A stretch of DNA of 64,000 nucleotides from Cryptomeria japonica (GCF_030272615.1 NC_081406.1:191587891-191651890), one strand, 5' to 3'; shown: positions 1 through 12,426, counted from the first letter of the stretch. Notes: a model not told the origin generated them from the sequence alone. Made by a program: numbers and translations.

Positions 1-3000
1 CTTACAAGATGAAGGCTACTACAATTAATGAGCTGAGAACAATGTCTAACACCTCTGTCAACAGGGATACTTTGGTTGAAAAGTTATCTGCCTTAAAGCT
101 TGAAGAATTTGGTCCTCAAGGAGCTGCAAAGACTGAATCTGCTTTTCAAACATCTACATCATCAACTGGCAAGAGTGATTGGAAAGATTTATATGCGAAG
201 GAACTGGAGGAAATGAAGAAAGAAAATGAAGATTTTGAGCAACTTGAAGCCCTATTTGCTAGAAGAGTACCTAAAGGTCCGACATGAAGTAAGTATGAAG
301 GAAAATCACCTTTTAAATGTTTTGCATGTAATAAGATAGGTCATTTTGCATCTAGATGTCCTAAGAGGAATTCAAGATTTGAGGAGAAAGCTAAAAGATC
401 TTTTAGGCCTAACCATGATTATCAGAACAAGCATAAGTACAGGAGGAACAAAGACAAATCATGTTACTATGCGAATGAGGAAGGTGTGACTAATTCTGAT
501 GATGAACCGGCACAAGGTTCAACTAGCGGATCCGATAGTGGAAAGGATTGGGTATTTTTAGCTATCAAGGAAGATGCTCCAGAAGATGTCATTCAAAATG
601 AGGAAAAGGCCCTTACTGCTAAAATTGAAGACAAGGATGAATGGGTGATAGACAGTGGATGTTCACATCATATGACTGGAGATAAAAGGAAGTTTTTATC
701 TTTGCAAGAATTAGATGGTGGTCTAGTTAGATTTGGAGATGACAAAGCATGCATGATCAGAGGAAGAGGAACTATATCATTGGATGGTAAGCATAACACT
801 GATAATGTTTATTATGTTGAAGGTTTAAGGCAATAATATTTTGAGTGTAGGACAGTTGGTGGATAAGAGATTTCAATTACAGTTCAAGGATGGAAATGCA
901 AATTCATCAACAGATTTTGGATTGGAGATTGCAACCGGTATTCAGACTAAAGGTAACATCTTTCATTTGAACTCCAGTGAGAAGACATGTTTGATTGCAC
1001 AAATTGATGAGAGTTGGCTATGGCATAAGATGTTGTGTCATGCGAATTTTAATTTCATTGTAAATATCAGTTCAACTAAGATTGTTAGAGATATACCTAA
1101 GATTGTGAAGCCCTATAATCCGGTATGTAAGGAATATCAAATGGGAAAGCAAGTTGAAACTTCTTTTAAGAGTATATAAGACAAATATAATGATATTCTT
1201 GATCTTATTCATACTGATTTGTGTGGCCCTGCTAGAATAAAAAAATTTCAGGGTGATAGATATTTTAAGTTAATCATTGATGATTATTCTAGAATGATGT
1301 GGGTTACTTTTCTAAGGGAGAAATCTGAAGCCTTTGAAAAGTTTAAAATCTTTAAAGCTAAATTTGAGATAGAGATATGGTTGAAGATTAAATGCTTAAG
1401 GTCAGATCAGGGTGGTGAATTCACATCCGGTGAATTTAACAATTATTGTGAGAAGCATGGGATAAGGAGACAGTTGTCTACACCCCAGACACCTCAACAG
1501 AATGGTGTTGTGGAAAGAAAGAACATAACTATCTTGGATGCAGCTAGAACTATGATGATAGAAACTAATCTACCTCATATCTATTGGAGAGAAGTTGTGA
1601 GCACATCGATATATACATTCAACAGAGTTCATATCAAAGGAGACACCAGTAAGACACCTTATGAGTTATGACTTGGTCATACATTAAGTATTTCAGAATC
1701 TTTGGTAGTAAATGCTATATTAAAAGAGATGATTCCATTAGAAAGTTTGATCCTAGATGTGATGAAGGGATATTTCTTAGTTATTCTAATGAAAGCAAAG
1801 TATATAGATGTTATAACAAAAGATTGCAGAGAATTGTGGAGAGCGCTAATGTCAAGGTGGATGAGCAATACAAAGGTCAAATCGGAACTTATGAGAGAGA
1901 ACCGGAAGTGGAGATGATCATAACTGAATTGGTAGCACCTGTACCGGAACAAAATGTTGAACCAGTTACCCCAACAATATTAGAAAATTCAACAGTAACT
2001 AAAGATCGTAGCAGAGAAACAGAAAGTCAAAAGACTCCTAGGTATGTAAGGTTAAATCATTCAGAAGATCAGATCATTGGAGACAAGAACAAATGAGTAA
2101 TGACAAGAAGAAGGTTGGTAGTTGATGAGGTATGTTTAATTTCTCAAGTTGAACCGGCATCAATTATTGAAGCTTGTAAAGATGAATGTTGGATGAAAGC
2201 TATGGAAGATGAATTAGATTAGATAGAAAAGAACAACACATGGACTTTAGTTCTCCAGACTAAAAATAAGAATGTTATTGGAACTAAATGAGTCTTTAAG
2301 AATAAATTGAATGAGGATGGACAAGTTGTGAGGAATGAGACTAGATTGGTATGTAAAAGATATTCTCAGAAGGAAGGAATTGATTATGATGAGACTTTTG
2401 CTCCAATAGCTAGGATTGAAGCTATGAGATTATTTCTTGCTTATGTTGAGAAATACAAGGTTTATTAGATGGATGTTAAGTGTGCATTTTTTAATGAAGA
2501 TCTTGAAGAAGAAGTTTACATTGAGCAGCCTGATGGATTTTCACTTTCAGATGACAAAAACATGGTTTGCAGGTTAAGGAAAGCTTTATATGGATTGAAA
2601 CAAGCTCCTAGAGCTTGGTATGCTAGATTGGACAAATATCTTTTGAAACTTGGTTTCACTAAGGGTAATGCTGATAGTAACTTATATTATAAGATCACTG
2701 ATGATGACATATTGATTGTTGAAGTCTTTGTTGATGATATCGTTTTTGGAAGTGAGGATAAGTTATGTATGGAATTCTCTGATAATATAAAGAATGAATT
2801 TGAGATGTCTATGGTTGGGGAGATGAAATTTTTCTTAGGTTTGCAGATTACTGAGATTGATAAATGTATTTTCATCTGTCAAACTAAGTATGCTAGAGAG
2901 TTGTTGAAGAAATTTGGTATGGAAAATTCTAAACCGGTTGGTACTCTTATGGTTACAAGTGAGAAATTGTCAAAGAAAGATACATCAACTTCGATAATCC

Positions 3001-3676
3001 TACAAGGTATAAATCTATGATTGGAGGTTTGTTATGTTTGACTCAGACTAGACCGGATATAACGAATGCAGTTTGTATTGTATCAAGATATCAATGTGAT
3101 CCTAGAGAGAATCATGAAAGTGTGATGAAAAGGATTTTTAGGTATTTAGGAACAACTGAGTATGGTTTGTGGTATCCTAAAAATGATGACTTTACACTAT
3201 GCACATATATAGATGCAGACTGGGTTGGAGATGATGATGATCGGAAGAGCACATCCGGTGGAGCTTTCTTTCTTGGAAAGAAACATGTTTTATGGATTAG
3301 CAAGAAACAGTCATGTACTTCTTTATCGACTACTGAAGCTGAGTATGTTGTTGCTGCTACTAACTGTATACAAGTTTTGTGGATGAAGCAAATGTTGAAG
3401 GATATAAGGGTAGATTGTAATGAACTGGTATTTATTCACTGTGATAACTATGCCGCTATTGACATATCAAAGAATTTGGTATTTCATTATAAGACAAATC
3501 ACATTTCTATCAAGTATAATTTTCTGAAGGAGAAGGTGGAAGCAAATGAAGTCAAACTGATTTATGTGAACACTAAAGAGTATATTGCAGATATCTTCAC
3601 TAAACCTTTGCCTAAGGAACCATTTGAACATTTCAGAGATAGATTGGGGGTCTCTACCCCTCCGATAGAGACTTGA
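1..3676 (+). pseudogene. copia gag-pol polyprotein, broken by stops and frameshifts
   Basis: Encodes the remains of a Ty1/copia polyprotein. In order: gag C-terminal coiled region (9-287); one CCHC zinc knuckle (CFACNKIGHFASRC, about 312-356); aspartic protease with the DSG catalytic motif (WVIDSGCSHH, near 643-672); the gag-pre-integrase histidine/cysteine region (about 1010-1150); an integrase core with the D,D,E signature visible in HTD, RSDQGGEF and VVERKN (1205-1520); RT with YGLKQAPRAW and the catalytic FVDD (2590-2750); and RNase H with YIDADW and TEAEY (3210-3350), ending near IFTKPLPKEPF. Stops interrupt the frame, for example near 285, 835, 1177, 2221, 2290 and 2466, so no full-length protein can be made. 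The domain order excludes Ty3/gypsy. Confidence 0.93.
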
Positions 3677-4043
3677 GTGATGCTAATTGGCATCAGTCCG
3701 ACATGCACTATCAGAACTATCATTCACTCTGGATTGATGAGTTGGTGCTACTACTCAGGGGGAGTAGTCAACTGTGTGGTTCAAAGGATTTATTATTTTT
3801 CTTTGATGTTTATGTAAGATTTTTGGCATTGATGTCAAAGGGGGAGAGATATATATGTGAAAAACAGAGCTTAACAGGGATATAATTCACGGGGGGAGTT
3901 TGGTCTGTTGGTTCAAAACTTCATTGTCATATCATTTTGGGGATATTGTTGGATGTCTTCGTTTGGGGGAGACCTGTTTGACATTTCTTGGCACTTGAAT
4001 GTTTTTCACATCTAGTGTTGCCATCAATGCCAAAGGGGGAGAT

Positions 4044-4350
4044 TGTTGGCAATTTGGAGGAATTGATTATGTGTTGCATTGATGTCAACACTAGTTGTTT
4101 TGTTGTCTACCGGGTTCCGGTAGAGTGGTTGGATTATGATGTTGATCTGGAGATCTTCAGTATGTTTCATCTTGTGGAATTGGGTTGGATTGGTTATTCA
4201 TGTGTTCTTGATGCATATCACATTCAGTTGGTTCAAGATTTGATGATCCGGAAGATATCATTTGTTTTAGTGAGCCTTTTGGTTACCGATAAGGGTTTTA
4301 CCGGAAGAGCTTTGTTGAAGATCTTTTGATAAATCTAATAAGTGGTACAT
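4044..4350 (+). repeat. Partial 3' LTR of the plus-strand copia element
   Basis: Begins with TGTTGGC directly after the purine tract, as plant copia 3' LTRs do. The right end is lost at the junction with the minus-strand copia LTR (about 4350), so neither LTR length nor target duplication can be determined. Confidence 0.7.
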
Positions 4351-4377
4351 CAACCTCACAATGCCTTAAGCATCCCA
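4351..4377 (-). repeat. Truncated 3' LTR of the minus-strand copia element
   Basis: About 27 bp matches the end of the LTR at 26457-26670 (shared run TACATCAACCTCACAAT, then CCTTAAGCATCCCA). The rest of this LTR is missing at the junction with the plus-strand copia LTR. The following bases (4378-4390, CTTGGAGACTGAT on the plus strand) sit where the element's polypurine tract is expected. Confidence 0.7.
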
Positions 4378-4511
4378 CTTGGAGACTGATACTAGACAAC
4401 ACCACTGTACTTGCAGCATCCGTTGGATAAAACACTGGGACTCGACTGGTATAAATTCCACAATTATCAATCAAGAAGACCAACAAAAATTGATGAAGAA
4501 ATTAGCTTCTC

Positions 4512-5759
4512 CTATTGAACTGCCTTCGTGAACATATCGACAGGATTCTCACTTGTGTGAATCTTCACAAGTCGTAACTGACCCTCCTCCAAAACAGTCT
4601 GGATGAAGTGGTACCTGAGCTGAATGTGCTTTGTCCTTGAATGAAAAGCAGAGTTCTTCGCAAGATGAATGGCACTCTGGCTATCAGTATACAATGGGCA
4701 ATCCTCCTGTGTCTCACCCAATTCCTCCAGAAAACATTGTAACCAAATCATCTCCTTGTTGGCTTCTATAGCATCAACATACTTAGCTTCAACGGTTGAA
4801 AGTACAACAACCTTTTGCAACCTAGAAATCCAAGTGACTGCAGTTTCGCCTATAGAAAAAACATACCCTGTAGTACTCCTCTGTGAATCAATATCACCTA
4901 CCAGATCAGAGTCAACAAATCCACTCAGAGTAGCATTAGATCCTTTGAAACATAATGTCTTCGTAGTAGTTCCTTTCAAATACTGAAGAATCTGTTTCAC
5001 AGCATTCCAATGTTCCATACCCAGATTACTCATAAACATGCTCACAACTTCCACTGCATGTGCAATATCTAGCCTTGTGCATACCATTGCATACATCAAA
5101 CTGCCAACAACTGATGAATACAGGATGTTAGACATTTTATTTACCTCTTCCTGTGCCTTTGGGCGCATCTCCTTAGTCAATTTGAAATGACTAGCCAAAG
5201 GAGTACTAACTGCTTTTGCATCCTGCATGTTAAATCTTTTCAACACCTTTATATACTCACTTTGGGACAAATTCAAGGTTCTATTTTTCTTGTCCCGTGT
5301 AATCCTCATACCAAGAATTTGCTTAGTTGCACCCAAATCCTTAATAGCAAATGACCTGGCTAATTTCTGTTTAAGATCATTTATATGTTGCATGTTAGAC
5401 CCAGCAACAAGCATGTCATCAACATAAAACAACAGGATAATATAACTGCCATTATCCAATCTCTTAAAATATACACAATGATCAGAATGACATCTATGAT
5501 AACTGTGTTCAGTCATGAAACTATCAAATTTTAAATACCATTGTCGGGGTGCTTGCTTTAGGCCATACAAGCTTTTCTTCAACCTGCACACCAAGTTCTC
5601 CTTACCTTTGACCTCGTATCCCTGTGGTTGCAACATGTAATTTTTCTCCTCCAAATCTCCATGGAGAAAAGTTGTTTTGACATCTAATTGTTCAAGATGT
5701 AAATCATCTGCAGCCACAAGACTAAGTACAGTTCTAATTGAAGTCATTTTTACAATTGA
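4512..5759 (-). pseudogene. copia RT (C-terminal part) and RNase H segment
   Basis: This is the distal portion of the minus-strand copia polyprotein and is nearly open for about 415 codons. RT motifs are visible: LEQLDVKTTFLHG, YGLKQAPRQW and the catalytic FYVDDMLVAGS. RNase H follows with VDSDLVGD, RSTTGYVF, STVEAKY and SAIHLAKN, and the chain ends near MFTKAVQ just before the 3' LTR. Upstream of 5760 an ORF continues into unrelated sequence. That extension (roughly 5760-5915) belongs to the inserted CACTA element and is not retrotransposon protein. The missing RT N-terminus lies at 16021-16488. The classic RNase H Asp pair appears partly altered (VDSDL instead of the more common VDADW). Confidence 0.93.
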
Positions 5760-6000
5760 CACTAATACATTTAGCCTAAAATTCCAACGGAGGTTTCCGA
5801 CGGAGAAGGTATATTGTGATAAAACTTGTTTTTTTTTTGAAAAAATGCCCGATTTCGTCGGAATTCCAACGATAATGCAATGACATTTAGGTTTTTTTAG
5901 AAAAAGTGCTAGCATTCGTCAAAATTCTGACGACAGTGTGCATTACTTAAAAAAAAAAAAAGACCGCATCATTTCATAAATCCCACCTCTCATTCATCCC
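5760..6000. repeat. CACTA left terminal and subterminal repeats
   Basis: After the terminal repeat, variants of a GTCGGAATTCCAACG motif recur at about 5780-5800, 5855-5875 and 5915-5935 in both orientations. Such clustered subterminal repeats are the usual binding sites of the CACTA-family transposase (TNPA-like). The stretch is otherwise non-coding. Confidence 0.75.
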
Positions 6001-6017
6001 GCCTCTGTAGCGAACCT

Positions 6018-6672
6018 ATGGGTTTAATCGTGGCGGGGAAGATCAATATTGGTGTGACAAGCTTGCCGCCCGATGACAAACGCACCAACATTCCAAATCT
6101 ATTGCAAGCATTAGATAATAGCATGGCACCTTCCGTAATTAAGAGCCTTATTGAGGAGATCAACGAGAGGGAAGAAGAGCACAAGATCACCGGTATAATA
6201 GTAGACGCAATGACATGTTTCGGGTTAAAGGCGGTAGCCGATTTCTATAAGATTCCTCTCTTTGCTTTCCACGCATCGCTCGTCGCCAATTGTGCCATCC
6301 GCTACTTCATTCTGAGGCTCGTCTCTCTTGGGACCCTTGCTCAGGATGGTAAGACAGAGTCACGCTTCTTCGTAATTTTTTTCTTTTCCTTCTTGCGTTT
6401 TGGTTAGACTGGTTGTTTTTGGTGTTATTGAAGGAGCTCCCAAAGAAGAGAAGAAAGTAAGGTATATTCCCTCCATGCCTCTAGAATCGAATAAGGATGG
6501 AATAATAGAGAAGGGGGAGATTGTTAGAGCCGTTGACAGGTTGGGTGGGAGAAGATGGCGCAGAGATAAGGAAGCACGTCACCAAATTGATGAGAAGCAG
6601 TAGAGATGTGGTGAAGGAAGGAGGATCCTCATTCAACAACTACAGTAAGTTTCTTCACCAGATGAAGAAATA
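6018..6672 (+). pseudogene. Captured UDP-glycosyltransferase (UGT83A-like) gene fragment with retained intron
   Basis: Exon 1 (6018-6348) encodes a family-1 plant UGT N-terminal region. It includes IGVTSLPPDD, IEEINEREEEHKIT and the IIVDAMTCFGLKAVADF stretch that aligns with the conserved DxxxxWALEVAEKMG-like segment. A GT donor at 6349 and an AG acceptor at 6432-6433 bound an intron of about 85 bp. Exon 2 resumes with PKEEKKVRYIPSMP, the family's linker and MPP segment. After about 6488 the sequence jumps to the UGT C-terminus (KEGGSSFNNYSKFLHQ, stop near 6672), reached through a frameshift. The middle of the enzyme, including the PSPG sugar-nucleotide box, is absent, so it cannot be an active transferase. 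The intron shows capture at the DNA level rather than retroposition. Assignment to UGT83A is by resemblance only. Confidence 0.85.
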
Positions 6673-6954
6673 GCTTCTTGACTGAAATATTAGGCCGTCA
6701 CTTCTTTAGTTTATCAGATTTTTTGTGGTGCGGAGGAGAAACTGGGAGGATATGTGGTGATTCAGATTCATTTGGTTTATTGATTCTGTAATGGTGAAAT
6801 TTCTATAAATGATTTCTTTTTCATTTGCTTTTTTCATCCTTTTAAGGGAATGTCTTAATGTGTATATATATAAATCGCATAATTTTGTATGAGATTGGGC
6901 TCATCATATTTGTCTTGTTTTAACCTTTTATATTTATCTTTAATCATGGTTAGA

Positions 6955-7450
6955 AGGTGGCTTGGTTAAGACATAAAATTAACATCGAATATCCACCAAG
7001 AAACCCAACCTTTTGGCTTCTCATCGTAAACTACCTCTTTCATCTCCTTGATGAAGGCGTTTGCCAGCTCTACAATGCTTTTTTATGAGAATAAGAATGA
7101 AAGTTATAAGAAATTCTTCATACACTATACCTCCATGTAAATGTTTACCTTGGAAACATTAAAGATTAGTGACCTATCGTATGGCCTTACAACACCATCC
7201 ATTACAACAATCACTTGGTTTAAGTTTTTACATCATCCTCCATCCTTTGAAACTTAGCAGGAGTAAAAGAAAGGCCATGGACACTTATGACAGCCACATG
7301 AATGTGAAAAGATAATTAACCGAAACCTACCTTGGGATCTCCTTGGCAAATCCGAGGGAATACAATATGAATGAAATCCAAACTATAGATTCTCCCAATG
7401 CTTTTTGTCATTCAAAATGACCTCCAAAATGTATTGTTCATAGGTATAGT
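6955..7450 (-). pseudogene. Unidentified captured gene fragment with exon-like segments
   Basis: On the minus strand the interval 7296-7163 reads as a protein-like segment (VHGLSFTPAKFQRMEDDV, then after a one-step frameshift VVMDGVVRPYDRSLIFNVSK) ending at a GT donor. About 75 bp further on, after a pyrimidine-poor AG, another segment reads ELANAFIKEMKEVVYDEK and WVSWWIFDVNFMS and then stops near 6975. The amino-acid composition and splice-like borders suggest exons of a real gene taken up by the CACTA element. I do not recognise the family. It could also be chance open sequence. Confidence 0.4.
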
Positions 7451-9930
7451 TGGCAGTCGCTCGTACATCGTGTAAGCTATCTAGAAAATTTCAAATGGAG
7501 CATGTAATATTTTGAACTTTCTAATTTACAAATTTATGTGTGCTAATTGCATTTATTTAAATTTGAGAATCCACTTAACATCTATATTAGCAAGATTCTT
7601 CTCTTTGCAGAGATTCAAACTATTCAAGAAGGCTTAAAACTTAGCCTCATATTCTGGACCAATAGATAAAAAAAATTTGAAATAGCTCACAAAATCTCTT
7701 CATTATAAAAAATCTTAGGTTTATACCTAGCCACCCTATCAAAGTTCAATTTTAAAGCCAATAAAGGGAGGATTCCATTTTATCATTTCTTTTTTATATC
7801 TTTTGGAGATTTAAGGGCCACTAACATAGTATGTCAAAGTGGATCTGAAAATGTATAATTTTTTTGTTAGTTTATCGTCCCACTAAGGGAAGTTTAAGAA
7901 TCATATTATCTGATTTTTATTGACCAGTAGCATTTTGTAAATATCAATTATTATTATTTTTAGATTGAATAAAACAATTAAATATTACAAAATTGAAGCT
8001 ACAGAAATAACTAATAAACATAACTGAATCACTAGTAGTCCAATAACTCGGAAAAAAAACAAATGATAATGATTTTGTTCGATCATAGATTCTTTTCTTT
8101 AATACCTGCTCAATCAAAGATTATTTTCCCTTGACTCCACCTAAATTCCACACACAATTATAGGAGGTCTCGTTATCCATGTCACTTCCCATAAGGAGTT
8201 TCCCACTCGAAGCATATCATATCATTTTAATGCACCTCCCCACTCGAAGCATATCATTTTAATCTCCCTCCCCATGATAATTATAATTTTTATCTATGGA
8301 ATTGGCTTCTTCTTCGTTCATTCTCTAAGTGTTCTAACCCTTTATCTCCTCCCTTCAAACTTCTCCAAAAATAGCAAGAATTAGAAAAATTATCCAATAA
8401 TCTTTAATATAGGTAACATGTTAAAAAAATTAACTGTCACCAGAGTTAAGATCCTGGAAATATTTTATTCTTTTGCGTTGAGTGGAACATAACACGTGTC
8501 ACCTTGGTATCATTAATTTTTTTGCTTCCAGACAAACTAAAAGTGATAAGATTGTTTCGGTGTAAGCTATTAAGAAAAGTGGTCACTGATTTGATGGCTG
8601 ATCAACTTCCCTCCAGGTGTGGGAGACTCTACCGATAGCTTACACATCAATATGGTAATCATATCTTCATATGCCACGGCCGCAGCGGGGAACAGTGGCC
8701 GACATTGATCAATCAGTCGTTGGTAATGGGAGACATTATTTTAAATGGTATGAAAAATTTCCAACTATGGCTAGATAAATCATGCTTTGGTTTTCAGGAA
8801 GCCATTGGAGTGAAGTTGATTGCGTCTTCTGGTGTTAGATAATTTGTATTTTCCTCATTGTAGGGAAGATAGGTTGTGTACTTCATATTTTAATGCTTAT
8901 CTTGAAGGAGATCGGATGTGTGGTGGACATTTATTTCAAATTATTATTGTCCTACATGACCTATATAATCAAGGGGTTCTATTTATAATCTCATTCATTC
9001 ATATTGTAAACTTGAATTCATTGATAGGAATATAGTTTATTCGTGTCATATTGATCTTCTCATTTTGTTGTGCTTTCCATTAGACCTCTAGATCTTGGGT
9101 GGCCATCTCCATAGTCAAATCTTAAAATATTTACCTTTCTAGATTCTATAAAAGAAATGGTTCTATCAAGAATATCATATGGAATAGCTTCTAAATATTT
9201 GCATTTGATAACAATATTGTTAGACCATTTTGCTTTATAGGAAAATAATCTAAACTAGACTTTTTTTTTCAAGCTAAGACAAAACAAAGTAAGGTAGTAC
9301 AATAATCACTTTGTAAAAATAATTAGCTAACACATCTTCTTTTGGGAATTTTTGTATTTAGTTCTTCCTTTTCAAATCAACATACCCTATTTTGGTTTCC
9401 CAAATATTTACTAAATAACTTTGAAGATAAATTGGGAAGAGAATCCATCATATAGATATTTCTTTTCAACAGCCTTAGAGGACATTGTTTTGTCTATCAT
9501 TTATTATAATAGCTAATACCCAATTTTTTTATAAGATAACAAGCAAAACCTCCTCTTCACAAACTATGTTTTCCTTAATAATCCAATAATGAAAAAAGTA
9601 ACCCACATAAAAATTACTTACTCCCTACCATGAAGGCAAAAGAACATCCAATTTAAAGATTGATGTACCAAAAGGAAAGAAATATCACCTCAATATATGT
9701 CTTGAACTTATACATTGAATCTATACACACGAGAATCCCCTTAATAACTCTCTCACAACTTTCAATTCTAGAAGAATGAGTGTTTTCACAAGACTTTCAT
9801 ACTATGATATTTATATCAAAATTCACTTGCATAGTTTTAGAGTCAAGCTGACCCATTCTCATGAGTAGTTTACATGAACCCCTCATAAGAATGGATCACT
9901 TAGTACTCATTTCATCAAAGTGATGCTCAT
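7451..9930. other. CACTA interior, unassigned
   Basis: AT-rich sequence without recognisable coding potential. The 71-codon frame at 8820-9035 has no features of a known family. The stretch near 8570-8830 is richer in GC and could be another captured fragment, but I could not place it. Confidence 0.4.
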
Positions 9931-9943
9931 AGCGGTGAAGCAT

Positions 9944-10022
9944 TAGGGATTCCTAGGAGGTCACCCATACTAATACTACTCTAAATCAAGCACGTTTAAC
10001 CATGTAGATTGTCCCAAGATCA
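9944..10022 (-). pseudogene. 5S rRNA-derived sequence (Cassandra-like or SINE3-like relic)
   Basis: Read on the minus strand, this stretch follows the 3' two-thirds of plant 5S rRNA. It has an A-box-like GGTTAAACGTGC (9990-10001), an intermediate-element-like GAGTAGTATTAG, and a C-box-like TATGGGTGACCTCCTAGGAA (9950-9969). Several substitutions (for example AAACGTGC for AAGCGTGC) show it is not a functional 5S gene, and it is a single copy rather than an array unit. Plant sources of solitary 5S-like sequence are Cassandra TRIM LTRs and 5S-headed SINEs. The flanks do not let me choose between them. Confidence 0.7.
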
Positions 10023-12330
10023 AACCCATTCAACTTGCCACCCCATTTGCAAAACCTTCATCAAGTGGTGTGCCTTATAAACCATTCATTATAGAGCAAC
10101 TTTAGCTTATCCATTGACAAGTGGGAGGTGTTGATGTGTTTTTTATGCACATGCAAACGTAGAATAAAATACCCAAAAGTATCTTATCCTCTCTTGAACA
10201 AAGTTACTCAAATGCTGGAGATTTGCTTAAGGATCACTTGAGACAACTCGAAGGTTCTGGTATGTCGGGTCATGACGCGTGGATAAACATAGTTGGTTGA
10301 TGTGATTGTTGGTATCACAAGGGGACTTACGTTGAATTGTCGAATGCTTGAATAGCTGGAACTTGATCATCTGATATTTCAATCTCGCGATGCTTTTTGT
10401 TCTAAACTAACTTGAATTGAAAAAAGGGCAAAAGGTGAAGTGTTAATAAAATCTATTCTAAGGCCTAGACTGTAAGAAGATGGATCCTAGTTTATCCCTT
10501 TAACCCTGATTACTATATTTAGAGTGTTTAGTTCCATTTTAATCCTTTCTTTTACAATTAAATATTATTGAAAAATTGTATTATTGTTCCAAATTTTGTG
10601 GATATTTAGGAGACACAAATAAAATATAAATGTAATCATTCCATATTTTTGTAGGAGATATTGGAATGAGACTAATAGGAAGAGTAGTAAACATGAGTCA
10701 CAATGAGCACTTTAGAATAAATCTAAACATTATAAGAAAGAGTAGCTTGGAAAAATAGAAGCGTAATTTATTTTCCAATATGCAAGATTATTACTTGGGA
10801 AAGAATCTTGAGGAAGGATTCATTAATGAAATGGTCATTAACAAGATGGAGAGAATAATAATTAGGAAGAGATAGATTTCACATGCTACTAGGTGACTAG
10901 ATTGGAGAGAAACTAGAGGCAAATAATTTAGCTTGGCCATGACACAAAGTCTTAGAATAGATGCCAACCTTGGTGAATGGAATGAAAATCCCAAACAAAT
11001 AATGAGTGGTGAGACAAGTAGAGGCATGCATCTATAAATTTTGTTTTGAATATATATAAAATAAAGAAAAAATGGGACTAAAACCAAGGGAAATTCACAT
11101 GGAAAGGATATGATGAAAATCAAAATAAATAGTTTGAAGATAATATTAGTTACCTAAAGGATATTCCACTTTATTATTTGGTATATCATAACTATTTTGA
11201 CAAATTTTGAAACCATTAGAGGTATCTTTTACTTCTGTAGATGAGGCATTCATTCATGTTGAAGTTGTGATAGCTTATTTGCCTCTTTATAGACAACAAA
11301 TTATCCATACGAATTATCATATATACATGTAACCTCCATCCCAAACCACCTATTTCACTCTTCTTCCTTTGTGTACCTCTTTTATTCTTCCATTACCTCT
11401 TCGCTTACCTAAATTCAATCCAAAACATAGTGTATATAGCATAAAAAACAATCCATATTTGATTAATATTATCCACAACATATCGAAAAGACAAATACCA
11501 CACTTACTGTGTCATCAACCAAAAATAATTTACTTACATATTCAAAGAGTTCAATAATGGAGAAACATCCATGCGGCGCTCTACACATGTCCTTGAAGGT
11601 TCAAGAAATACTTATCCTCTATTGGTCCAAACTTTAAATCACTTTCCATGCATGAAAATAATTGCAACCATACACAATTTCCCACCCAATGGATTCTCTC
11701 AAACTAGTTTACTATCTTAACAAAGGGTCAAGGAAAAGCGGGCCAAAATAGGAATCCAAGTGTCTTAAAAGCCTTCAAGACCATAGTGGTGAGGATTGAA
11801 TTTCTTTCTTTAGTGGTATCTTTCTGTAGATTAATTAGTTGGGGATTGTATAAGAACCTTTTCCTAATTAAAAAAAAAATATAAAGATTACATCCCTAAA
11901 TATTGCATTCATAATAGAATAAATTTCTGCAATATTGACACTATATTCATAATAGATTTATAGTGATGAATAAAGAAATATTTAAGATTATGAAAAAAAT
12001 GATGTTTTCTTTCTCCCAACCGTCATTGGATATTGAGTGATCTTTGAGGCATTATGTCAAATAGTTCATGTGCCTTATCTAAGCTTACATATTTTGCATG
12101 CATGTGTACCTGGGCAGTTGCACTACAACATCTATACTCACTAATCACATTTGGTTGGAAGTTTCTAAATCCATTTCAAACACATCTTGTGCATATCCTG
12201 CAATCTATGCTAACGGTGATTGTCTTTAATGGCTTCATTGTGTGCATAATTGATTGGCTCTTCACTCCTAAGACCTTCAAAAGTCTTTACTGGCTTCATT
12301 GAGTCCTTTTGTCTTCCAAATTCACCTGCA
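10023..12330. other. CACTA interior, unassigned
   Basis: AT-rich DNA. Frames such as 10791-11123 (minus) and 12054-12302 (plus) lack family motifs and composition typical of genes. A CAAGTGGGAGGTGTTGATG stretch near 10118-10136 resembles a copia polypurine-tract/LTR junction, but no element could be followed from it. Confidence 0.4.
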
Positions 12331-12426
12331 CCAACTTGAATTCTCCTTCAATGCTTGATTGCCTATTCACTTGGAATTGAATTGATTTTATAACTAAGAG
12401 ATCACTTGATTTTATATGTCTTGAAA

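Larger units (their letters stand above)
1..4350 (+). mobile_element. Degenerate Ty1/copia LTR retrotransposon, 5' end outside window
   Basis: Plus-strand copia element whose 5' LTR lies left of the window. The internal part holds gag, protease, integrase, RT and RNase H remnants in the copia order (integrase before RT) up to about 3676. A polypurine tract (CAAAGGGGGAGAT, near 4031-4043) is followed by the LTR start TGTTGGC at 4044. The LTR is recognisable only to about 4350, where it abuts the truncated LTR of the minus-strand copia element. A second purine-rich run of the same type lies near 3836-3846. Many in-frame stops show that the copy is dead. Confidence 0.9.

Noticed and set aside
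5760-5915. N-terminal extension of the copia RT ORF
   Set aside because: Begins inside the CACTA left end (terminal and subterminal repeats), so it is read-through into transposon DNA, not RT.
10791-11123. 110-codon hydrophobic minus-strand ORF in the CACTA interior
   Set aside because: Leu/Ile/Phe-rich translation of AT-rich DNA without start context, domain or homologue that I recognise. Not a transposase.
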